This document shows, one piece after another, positions 22,762 to 31,565 of a stretch of 64,000 bases of DNA. Origin of the DNA: Rhynchopus euleeides (Eukaryota > Euglenozoa > Diplonemea > Diplonemida > Diplonemidae); the NCBI GenBank assembly GCA_963210315.1, contig OY723240.1, positions 2,170,001 through 2,234,000 of the forward strand, given 5' to 3'. A program made the position numbers and the translations under genes. The notes under the pieces are model-generated. The model was not told where the DNA came from. It made no database searches and saw nothing but the letters and a program-made list of their open reading frames with translations. The stretch's first letter is position 1. Each line of letters begins with the position of its first letter.

Positions 22762-23853
22762 ATGGAGGTGTTCCTGAAGGATATGGTGTCGGGCGTGACG
22801 CATGCTGCCGACATCGGGATTGACGACACGCCTGACAGCCTGAAGCGCAGGGCACAGGAGACGTTCTGCTACACTGATACCTTGGAGGTCGACCTGCGTC
22901 TGTCGGTGGGGGGTCGGGTTGTGTGCGACGAGGATCCACTGAGCAGTGCAGGTATCGTGTCCGGGTGTGAGGTCGAGGTCTCCCTGTGTCCCGACCGCCA
23001 CCTTGATGCGGTGTGTCGTGGGGAGGTGGGGCTGTGGAGGGTGCCGCTGTGGGCGACGACACGTGCCGCTGTGCTTGAATGTTGCCGTGTCTCGGGTGGC
23101 ATCTGTCGCGTGCTTGGTAGTGCACACATCTCTCTGAGGAGGGATCGTGAATTCATTCTTGCTGCGATTCAGCAAGATGCCAGCTCCCTCCAGCATGCAG
23201 ACGACGCCCTGAAGGGGGATCGTGAGATCGTTCTTGCGGCAGTTCAACAAAAGGGCTGGTCTCTTGTGTACGCAGCTGATACCCTGAAGAGAGATCGCGA
23301 GATAGTTCTTGCTGCAGTTCAACCGCATGGCTGGGTCCTCCAGTATGCACACAAGGCCCTGAAGGGAGATCGTGATTTCATTCTTGATGTGGTTCAACAA
23401 AAAGGGGCTGCCCTCGAGTACGCACAGCAGGCCCTGAAAAAAGATCGCGAGATTATTCTTGCTGCAGTTCAACAAGATGCCAGGGCCCTCGAGCACGCAG
23501 CTGACACCCTGAAGGGGGATCGGGATTTCATTCTTGAGGTCGTTCAACGAAAGGGTGCGGCCCTCGAATACGCACACGACACCCTGAAAAAAGATCGCGA
23601 CGTAGTTCTTGCTGCAGTTCAACAAGACGGCTTGGCCCTCGACCACACATCCTCCGCCCTGAAGGGTGATCGCGTGATTGTTTTTCTTGCAGTTCGGCAA
23701 AATGGCTGTTCCCTCGAGTACGCGGACGACACTCTGAAGAGCGATTGTGAGCTAGTTCTTGCGGCAGTCCAACAAGACCCAGACGCCCTCCAGCACGCAT
23801 GCCGCACCCTGTCGTGGGATAGCGAGATCCGTCGTGCTGCCGTTCGGGCGTGA
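22762..23853 (+). CDS. Ubiquitin-like domain plus DUF4116 repeat protein
   Basis: A 363-residue intronless gene. The ATG at 22762 was chosen because it begins the ubiquitin-like fold; the frame is open further upstream but looks non-coding. Residues 1-76 are ubiquitin-like (MEVFLKDMVSG, then IVSGCEVEVSL). From about residue 122 there are nine tandem 25-residue repeats of the form LKxDREIVLAAVQQxGxALxYAxDT, plus a partial tenth, matching DUF4116. The family's biochemical role is unknown; the alpha-helical repeats probably mediate binding. Neighbouring repeats are similar at DNA level (for example 23341-23410 and 23485-23560), pointing to expansion by unequal exchange. Confidence 0.88.
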   Translation: MEVFLKDMVSGVTHAADIGIDDTPDSLKRRAQETFCYTDTLEVDLRLSVGGRVVCDEDPLSSAGIVSGCEVEVSLCPDRHLDAVCRGEVGLWRVPLWATTRAAVLECCRVSGGICRVLGSAHISLRRDREFILAAIQQDASSLQHADDALKGDREIVLAAVQQKGWSLVYAADTLKRDREIVLAAVQPHGWVLQYAHKALKGDRDFILDVVQQKGAALEYAQQALKKDREIILAAVQQDARALEHAADTLKGDRDFILEVVQRKGAALEYAHDTLKKDRDVVLAAVQQDGLALDHTSSALKGDRVIVFLAVRQNGCSLEYADDTLKSDCELVLAAVQQDPDALQHACRTLSWDSEIRRAAVRA

Positions 23854-24409
23854 CGGGTAGTCAGGAAGTGCCCCACGGATGACGGGGTCATCTCCTCCAA
23901 GGCAGCGATATCGGCAGACTCGGTTGCAGGGGCTGCAAGCCTCTCAACACTGCAGCTGATGCCTCCAAGCTTACGGACGGCCTGCTGCAGGAGCAGAGAG
24001 AAGATCATCGTACTGCACACCGTCCCATACAACGGTCCCGTCTTGCCTGCAGCTTCAGCGTTGCACCATCGTTCATAAAGTAACCCCTCACCTGACCCGC
24101 TGCTCCCTGTGCACAAGACACGGTGTGTCTTGTCTTTGTACCTTGTCTCTGTATCTTGTCTCGTGGGTTCTGCTCTGGAGTTTGGGGCGGGACGCAAAGC
24201 GCACTACACTTTGCTCTGCTGCACCCACAGTGCAAGCAAGCAAATGACTGTGTGCCGGAAATTATCGAGCTACACGGAACACTGAGAAAATTAAAAAAGC
24301 CTTGTACAGACGGGCCGCACCAAGTCAAAGAGGTTGACACACACGCAGGCTGTCCCATCCCACACCCCACACACCCTTCCCTTATCATTGGCTTGCATGC
24401 AGGTTGCAG
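23854..24409. other. Intergenic, nothing recognised
   Basis: No gene or repeat recognised between the DUF4116 gene and the tRNA-Sec block. Short direct repeats of TTGTCT/CTTGTCT occur near 24120-24165. Confidence 0.5.
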
Positions 24410-24699
24410 GCAGGGTGTGGTGTTGGTGGAGCGGTGACATGGCTTTGGAGGATACTATTGCCGGGATGAAATCAACTGGTGTTGGTTGCAGACTTCAAAT
24501 CTGTAGGCGGGGTGACCCGCAGCGGTTCAATTCCGCCTTCCCGGTGCCTTTTTGTGGGCGATAGCCCGGCGCCTGCAGGGGGTACCTTTTCAATTTTTTT
24601 TCTGGGGATGTCCCTATTTTGCATGTTTGAGCCCGTTTTCGATGGAATTTCTGTGTTTTGAGCTTGTTTTCGCGCCGCAAATGCGTCAGAAAATGGACC
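24410..24699 (+). repeat. tRNA-Sec-containing duplicated block, copy 2
   Basis: Counterpart of 6053-6340, with a few substitutions outside the tRNA. Unlike copy 1 it lies between genes. Confidence 0.8.
24460..24546 (+). tRNA. tRNA-Sec (anticodon TCA), copy 2
   Basis: All 87 nt are identical to copy 1 at 6101-6187, including acceptor, long variable arm and T arm. A T5 run follows at 24549-24553. It lies 600 bp downstream of the DUF4116 gene and 340 bp upstream of the carbonic anhydrase start. Confidence 0.88.
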
Positions 24700-24887
24700 T
24701 GAACCGCCCCCTGATCACAATGGTGGGCTAGTTGTGATGGTGTGCTTGCCAACAGCACCTGTCTCCCTCACACCCGCACATACCACCGTGGTGTTGTGCG
24801 GATGAAAAGCCTGCACACTTGGCCCTGCCACAGGTGGGACCTGCTGCACCACCCTGCCACAGACACCGACACCTGCACCGGCACAAG

Positions 24888-26424
24888 ATGATGCGCCTCG
24901 CGATGGCATGTGCGGCGTTGGGGCTGGCCAGCGCTGCCGAGCAGGGGGACAGCCTGAGCCTGCTGTGGCTGTACGACGAGCTGGACGGGCGCGGCCCTTC
25001 CAACTGGGGGACCGTGCAGCACGAGGGTGCGGCGAAGTACCCGACGTGCGCAAGCGGGAAGTCGCAGAGCCCTGTGGACGTCGCGTCTGTCGACATCGAC
25101 AACAGCCTGCAGGGCATGCAGTTCTCGTACCACGCCGCCGCAGGGTTCAGCGTCAGCAACAGGGGCGCCACGGTGCAGGTGGTGCCCGCCAACAACCACG
25201 GGAACCACTTCGTGGACCCCAACCTGGGGAACAAGAACTGGTCGCTGGCGCAGCTGCACTTCCACGCCCCCTCTGAGGTATGTCTGTGGTCTGTGCCTTG
25301 CCTGTGTGTGGCTTGCTGTGTGTCCAGTCCAGTCCAGTCCAGTCCTGTCTCGCAGGCTGTGCACATTGTGCATCTTTTGTTTGTGTGGTTGTCCCTGTCA
25401 CACCACACCACACTAGACCACAACTGCCACTGCCACCACACATCTGTCACCCACCACAGCACACCATCGGTGGCGGCTACTACGACCTGGAGATGCACAT
25501 GGTGCACGTGCCTGCGGCCCAGCAGCCTGACGGTGCTGACACGTCGTACGACGTATGTCCCAGCTGTGCCAGCACGTGAAGAGGGTGTCCGCCTGACTGC
25601 ATGTCTTGTTCTTCTTATTCTTCTTGTTGCTGTTCTTGTTCTGCAGGTTGTGTGGAACAACCAACACATGCAACACAAGCAATGTGGCCAACACGCCACT
25701 GTGACGCAACACACACACACACCACACACCACACACACCCGCACAGCTCGCCGTTGTGGGGGTGATGTTCCGTGTGACAACGTCGCCCAACATGCACCTC
25801 AACTTCTTCGACTCGCTGCCCGCGATGCCGGCAGGCATTGCGTCGCACGAGTACTACGACGACTCGTCTGTGGAGTACTCCCCCAACACCGCACAGCTGA
25901 CGTCGACGTTCGACTTCGGGTCGACGCTGACGACCGGGCGCTACTACACCTACAACGGGTCCCTCACCACGCCGCCCTGCTCGGAGAAGGTGAAGTGGAT
26001 TGTGATGAGCGACGTGAACCAGATCAGCCAGGCCCAGCTGGACCGCTTCACGGCCGCCCTCGGGTTCACCGACCGGAAGGCGAAGGCGGTGGCGAAGGGG
26101 CACACCGTGTCGCCGTTCGACGTGTACGGGAACAACCGCCCGGTGCAGGCGCGCAACGGGCGTGCGGTGCGCGCCTACACGGGGGCGGAGGTGCAGGCCA
26201 CCCCCGCCCCGGTGGTGGCGACCCCGATCCCTGCCACCGCGACCCCGGCAGTGCACGACAACGACGACACGGCCTACGACCTGGGGCTCGCGGGCACGGT
26301 GATGGGGGCTGTCGCCATCTTCCTGGTGGTGGTTGTGCTGGTGTTCGTCGTGGTCACCAAGCCGTCTGCTGATGCTGCTGCCCCCACGAAGACTGCGAAC
26401 GAGCCTGCAGAGCCTGCGCAGTAA
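24888..26424 (+). CDS. Alpha-class carbonic anhydrase, secreted and membrane-anchored (3 exons)
   Basis: Catalyses CO2 + H2O to bicarbonate + H+. Exons 24888-25277, 25460-25552 and 25747-26424 join in frame to 386 residues; both introns are GTATGT...CAG and phase 0. A signal peptide (MMRLAMACAALGLASA) precedes the alpha-CA fold: SQSPVD (60-64), QLHFHAPSEHT with zinc ligands H124 and H126, EMHMVH with E141 and H143, and SLTTPPCSE (233-241) with the active-site Thr. C54 and C239 are placed for the usual disulfide. After a Pro/Ala/Thr-rich linker, residues 341-365 form a hydrophobic segment with a short tail, so the enzyme probably faces outside the cell or a lumen. The in-frame pair of ATGs at 24888 and 24891 makes the exact start uncertain by one residue. 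Confidence 0.92.
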
Positions 26425-27393
26425 GCAGTAAGAGGAGTAGGAGACTCTTGCAGGTGCACAGCCGTGCCACGGTGATCCCTGCATGACCCGCAGTCTGACA
26501 CCTGGCACGCCCACCGCATCCTCTCGCATGTCCCGACCATATCCCACGCACGCACGCACAGCCGTGCCTTTCCGTTCCTTCCTTTTCCTCCTCTTCCCGT
26601 CCCTCCTGCATCGCATGCATCGCATAGCTTCTCGTGTGCAGGAGATGGCACCTTCTCATATACACTGCACTGCACACCGCAAGGCGGAGGGCCAGTGTGG
26701 TCTTCAGCCCGAATACGCTGGGTGTCGTCTCTGGTCTGTGGCAGGTGTTGTACGCCAGCCAACAACCAGCAGCCATCATTCCGTTCGAAGGCCACCGTGC
26801 ACCTGACCTGCCACGCGTGTGTGTGTGCAGCGGACTGCGGCTGTGTCCGCACCCATCCCCACCCTCCCGCCCCGTCCCAGTGGTTTGATTCAATGTGTTC
26901 TATGGTCACTGCCCCTCTGTGTCTGCTGCTAGATTGCCGAGCTGAAGCTTCATGCCGCATTGCAGCCTTTGTGGCCCCATCATATTCGCAGGCACACTGC
27001 AGCAGGCAAGACCGGCCATGCCCCCCTCCCCTCTCCTTCCCACCCTCAGCAGGAGTTCGTCAGGAGTCACGGCTTGCCGCATGTCGCACATATGCTGACA
27101 GGCGGCAGGCTGTGCACATCTCGACCCTTTGGGGCAGAGCCTGGAACAGGCCGCGCCCCAGTTGGGCGCTCTTGGGTGATGTAGTTAGCATCGAGTTTGT
27201 GGTGTCGGTGCGCCCGGAAGCGTGCTGAAAGATGAGCTTCTTTGACCTGTGTGTGGGGCACATCAAGACCAGGTGGTCGATGTGCTCTGCACTGAGTGTC
27301 ACTTCACGCGCGTGTGTGTGTGGTGTGTGGCAGTGGAGGCAGCACCAGGTCCACTCGGTGCGACCTGCACGAAACAACCAGATAAACGTGTGT
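26425..27393. other. Intergenic, nothing recognised
   Basis: No gene, terminal repeats or tandem array recognised. Open frames here are short and lack domain motifs. Confidence 0.5.
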
Positions 27394-28163
27394 CATACAT
27401 TGGGCGTTATTCCGTTACCAGTAACGGTAATAACGTTATTTTTGCGTTATTTTTTGACCCCAAAAAAGGCAGCATTTCCCGGTGAATCTGACCCGAAACT
27501 CGGGTCCCTACCCCCCCTAAAAGAATTTTCTTGGGTAAAATATCACTCCAGGGGGCCACTCCGTGATGTCAAAAAATTGGAAAACGTTTTCTCCTAAAAT
27601 AACGCGTTATTTTTCCGTTATTTTCATGAAAACTTGCGTTATTCGGACAATTTTGCGGGCGGATGGTGTAGTTTTTGGTGGAGATGGCTCCAGAATACCC
27701 CCCTGGGACCATTTTTTGGATAATAACGCACGGACATGTCGAGTTTCGTGAAAAAATCATGTTTTTTGGCTTTTTCAAGGCAAATACTGCAGAAACCCCT
27801 GCAACCTTGCAGCATCCAATGTTCCTGGAGTGAAATTTGGAGTGAAAATCACTCCAAAATCACTCAGTGTGGACGCAGAAGTGAATCCTTCAGGAATACA
27901 CCCGCACACCTCACATTGGCGGTGTATAAACCACCTGATATTTTTACTCGTTACGAGCGACGAAGTAGCGCGAAGTAGCGACGTGCCCATTTTTTCCCGG
28001 TCCGTTCTAAAATAGTTACGTTCCAAAAGTCCGTTACTGGTGCTGTCAAAGACGCTTCGCACAATATACGCACGAACTACCCAAAGTACGCTCGGGCTAC
28101 GCACGAAGTACGCAGGAACTACACAATTTGAACTTTCTTGCACCCCCCAGTCATTATTTGCAC

Positions 28164-28213
28164 GCACTCCAGGTCCCATATTTGCACCAGTGCAAATATG
28201 AGACCTGGAGTGC
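28164..28213. repeat. Inverted repeat with 23-bp arms
   Basis: GCACTCCAGGTC...ATTTGCA pairs with TGCAAATAT...CTGGAGTGC around CCAG, with one mismatch. Confidence 0.75.
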
Positions 28214-28369
28214 AAATATGAGGAATTTCCGAGTTCGTCGTGATGTGCAAAACATGACTGGGTTGTGCAAGAAACCATCATCTGCACCCCGTATCGGCCT
28301 CAATTGCACCCTCGTGCAGGTAAAAAAAGGCCTCGGGCCTCCGGCCCTCGGACCGTTTTTTAATTACGC

Positions 28370-28490
28370 ACACGACCTTCGCGCGGAAAGTGTCATTCAG
28401 CCCTGCCAAACGTGCTCTACACACCACCCCCTTCATCAGGCAAGTGGGTTTGTAAGGGTGTGTGGAAGCGTCAACGCTCGGGTGCAGGAA
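28370..28490 (+). repeat. Dispersed repeat (AAACGTGCTCTACAC ... GTGGAAGCGTCAACGC)
   Basis: Related copies at about 35030-35110, 35365-35480, 36480-36570 and 43225-43340. Each shares a TTCATCAGGC block and ends near the GAAGCGTCAACGC motif, which also appears alone at 19828 and, as GAAGCGTCCAATGC, at 53764 and 54122. Confidence 0.65.
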
Positions 28491-28614
28491 ATTTACATTT
28501 TGGTCGCAAATGGCGTTACACATGCACTATGCACAACGTGTGCACGATTTCGGCAGAACTACGCACAACCAACGCAATTTGGACCTTTCAACAACACCAT
28601 TCACGGTACTTCGA

Positions 28615-28735
28615 TTTTGGGTGGGAAAGATGGGGCAAGGAAGTGGCAAAAACTGCGAAGAAGGTCGAAAATTTTCACATTTTCATCAGAAACCATATTC
28701 AACGGATTCCAATTTTCGGGTGAAATCAAGCAGGT
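28615..28735 (-). repeat. Diverged dispersed relative of the 388-bp satellite
   Basis: Read on the plus strand, GGGAAAGATGGGGCAAGGAAG through TTTTCGGGTGAAATC aligns with the reverse complement of the satellite unit (GGAAAGGTATGGCCAGGAAG and onward). The order of conserved words is kept across about 120 bp. Confidence 0.65.
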
Positions 28736-29539
28736 TGGCACAATGGCTCATGTTCACCCAAAAATGCACCTACCAAACCTCTTTTGCTTGATTTTTGGGA
28801 CGGCATGGGTGATCCAGAGGCCAAAAATCACGATTTTTTCACCAATTCCTTCGACAACGGACAGTTCCAGACCACAAGGACCACATTTTGGGGTCGGAAT
28901 TTTCTCGGTCAAAAAATTCGAAAAATCTGAAATCTCTCGGAATTTTGAGCATTTTTTGGTAAAACACACCCCGTGTGGTAGAGAAAATACGGCAAGAGTC
29001 TCGGTGGGTCGGAAGAGCAGATGGTTCCCGCAACAGCTCCCGGGGAGCGGCGGGTATTTCGCATAGGATGCCGGATGTGTGAACACGTTTGTGCGGTTTG
29101 CCCTGTGTTGTGTGAACATATGTGTATGTGTGTGTGTATGCTCCACCCAACCCGACACATTTTCTGTACTTCAGACAGGTAAGGTCACTCGACACGCGGG
29201 GGGGGGGGTTTTTTGTGTGTGTTTTTTCTGCCAGCCGACATCACTAGCGCCAGCGAGAAGAAAACAAAACGCGTGACGAGTGACGGGTTGAGGTGGAAGC
29301 GATCAATGCAAAAATCATCTGAAAGGAAGACTCGAGAGACTGCTGCTGTATTTTGAGATTGGCATGCCCATTTTAGACCCTTTGCGTGGCTCTAAACCCA
29401 AAAATTTGCTCGAAAATGGCCTCAAATAGCCTAAAACAGCCCATTCTGGCCACCCCGAAAAAAAAATTCGAAAAGGGTCCCCCTATAGAAGTTGCCCAAA
29501 AATACCGAAAATAACGCGGTATTACCGGTAATAACGGTA

Positions 29540-29903
29540 CCTGGGACCCCCCGTGTTTAAGTCCCCCCCCTGGAGGCGATTTTCGGCCGGGGGGGACTTA
29601 AACACGGGGGGGGCGGACCTAAACACAGGGGGGGCTTAAACACGGGGGTGGCACAGTGGAGACCAAGAAGACCTCTTCCTCTGCTGTCGTAGGGGGGTAA
29701 TTCCGGTCCGGATGGACTTTTGGCACCCCACTTTTCGACTCAGACAGCACCTGGAGGGCCTAGGGGCCACCTGATGACCCTCCAGACCAGCCCACCCCCG
29801 TGTTTAGGTCCCCCTGTGTTTAAGTCCCCCCCCTGCCAGACCCCCAGGGGGGGACTTAAACACGGGGGTAAGGGGGGGGGACTTATACACGGGGGGTCCC
29901 AGG
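29540..29903. mobile_element. Nested MITE with CCTGGGACCCCCCGTG ends and TA target duplication
   Basis: Inverted ends start CCTGGGACCCCCCGTG and finish with its near complement. TA flanks both sides (29538-29539 and 29904-29905), and the flanking TAACGGTA/TAATAACG sequence belongs to the host element. The interior repeats GTGTTTAAGTCCCCCC motifs in both orientations. The TA duplication fits a Tc1/mariner-type mechanism. Confidence 0.7.
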
Positions 29904-30188
29904 TAATAACGTTATTACCGTTACTGATAACGGTATTACCGTTACCGATAACGGTAATAACGGTAATAACGTTACCGATAACGTTATTACCGTTCCTGAT
30001 AACGGTAATAACGGTATTACCGTTATCGATAACGGTATAACGCGGAAAAATAACGTTACCGATTTTCGGATAACGTTATTCGGCCGTTCTGGAACGTTAT
30101 TAACGGTAAGTTATTTTACCGAAAAAATAACGGTATTACCGTTACTGGTAACGCAATAACGCCCGATGTATGGTGTGTGCGTGTGTGG

Positions 30189-30537
30189 TTATAAAGTTTT
30201 AAGGCGGTGTCGCCCTGCACGGGCAGTAGCACCTCCCCTTCAGTATCGCACTCCCGAAGGATTTCCCAACACGACGTGACACCGGTTTCGACGCGTACTC
30301 TTCGTACCCCTCCCCCCGGCCGCGTCTCTTCAGCGAAGAACCGGGGATAATCGGACCAGGGCTAGCTAAACCCTGGTGGTGTCACGGGTGGGGTTGGAGA
30401 GGGAGAAAAGGAAGAAATGAAGTTGCGAAAAAGTCAAACACTGACACGTGAAATCAATAAAAAGGGTGGTATATATCGCCCCCTTGCTGCGACGAAGACA
30501 CTAAATAGTCAGGCCGCTTCAAGAGTCTTGAGGGCTT
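30189..30537. repeat. 349-bp conserved block with nested hairpins, copy 1
   Basis: About 98% identical to 37717-38065; both are flanked by GT runs. A core at 30276-30385, identical in both copies, begins GTGACACC and ends with its complement GGTGTCAC. It encloses three smaller stems (GTAC/GTAC, CCCCGG/CCGGGG, CCAGGG/CCCTGG). Coding potential is poor. It may be a structured RNA gene or an SINE-like element. Confidence 0.7.
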
Positions 30538-30626
30538 GTGTGTGCGTGTGTGTACTGTGCAGTGGAAATCGCACATAAGAATCGCACCCCGGTTGGGGTG
30601 TGATATGTGTGAGAATTAAACCCCCC

Positions 30627-31167
30627 TCACGACTATTGTTTACCTACAGGTATTGTTTACATAAAATTATTTACATGTATTGTTTACATCCGATTATTAT
30701 TTACGTGCAATTATTTTATTTTTCGGGGGGTTCAAAAATATTTCCAAGGTGCTCTGAGGAGTGAGACTTGGTGCCTCTGTCACCAAAGTGACCCCACCAG
30801 GATCCGCGCAGGTTCCAAACGTTCAAAAGAACCGGGTTTGGAAAGCCCGGTGAGGGGGTCCCGCCTGGGTGGGTGGTGTGGTGGGCTAGCTGCCTCCCAG
30901 TCACTGAATCAGACCAACATTTCATGGATGAATCTTGGCACCGATACCACCAAAATGACCCCACTACGATCCGCACGGAGTCCGAAAAGGACAATGGAAG
31001 TGGAAAATCGCGATTCCGCACAGGTTTCGAAAAAAAATGCTGAACTATGTAAACAGTACGTGCGTGTAAAATCATTTACACGTATTGTTTACAGTGAATA
31101 TTATTCACAGCTATTATTTACATGCACATCTACTATTTACATGAAGCCAGGTAAACAATAGCTGTGA
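30627..31167. mobile_element. MITE with TATTGTTTACCT ends and TTTACAT subterminal repeats
   Basis: Left end TCACGACTATTGTTTACCT and inverted right end TCACAGCTATTGTTTACCT. Repeats of ATTGTTTAC or ATTATTTACATG fill about 90 bp inside both ends. Six C residues lie outside each end, which could be a target duplication or just the local C-run. No coding capacity. Confidence 0.75.
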
Positions 31168-31565
31168 CCCCCCTTTACAACCGAGATCGCACCGAGAGCA
31201 GGTGTTCTGTGCGTTCTACACAACTGCAGTAAGGTGTGTGTGTACGGAATGATGTATCAGTCCTCACAACAGTGGTGGCATCAAGGTCCGCTCTCAGCGT
31301 GCCCTGCAAGCCAAGCCAAGTCAACGCATGTGTACGGCCAGTGTGTATTCGCTTCGCATCCCATCTGATTCACGCGTGTGCGTGTGTGGTGTGGTGGAAG
31401 CCAGCCCATGCCACTCCGTGAGAACGACATCTTGTGGGCAGAATGCACATCACGAAACGAACCCACAAACACCGACAGCTCTTGCCCCTCGTGTGGCAGC
31501 ACCTCGTCCACAACAACTCGCCCTCAGCATGACGTGCATGCGCACAAGCTCGCTGAGTGGCCACA

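Larger units (their letters stand above)
27394..30172. mobile_element. 2.8-kb DNA transposon with GTTATTxCGTTACC ends
   Basis: The left end CATACATTGGGCGTTATT and following bases match the inverted right end over about 45 bp (ending 30172) with few differences. Many TAACGGTAATA/TATTACCGTTA motifs crowd the right end (29905-30150); fewer lie at the left. The interior has no recognisable transposase, so it is non-autonomous or strongly decayed. It contains a satellite-related segment (28615-28735), a hairpin (28164-28213), a dispersed repeat (28370-28490) and a nested element (29540-29903). Confidence 0.7.

Noticed and set aside
22303-23700. Long minus-strand open frame opposite the DUF4116 gene
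   Set aside because: It mirrors the repeats of the plus-strand gene and lacks any domain of its own.
25647-25746. Alternative acceptor in the second intron of the carbonic anhydrase gene
   Set aside because: TTCTGCAG at 25639-25646 would shift the frame and lose the conserved LAVVGV strand; the acceptor ending at 25746 keeps the fold.
28128-29066. 312-codon open frame inside the 27394-30172 element
   Set aside because: It passes through a dispersed repeat, a hairpin and satellite-related DNA, and no protein family is recognisable.
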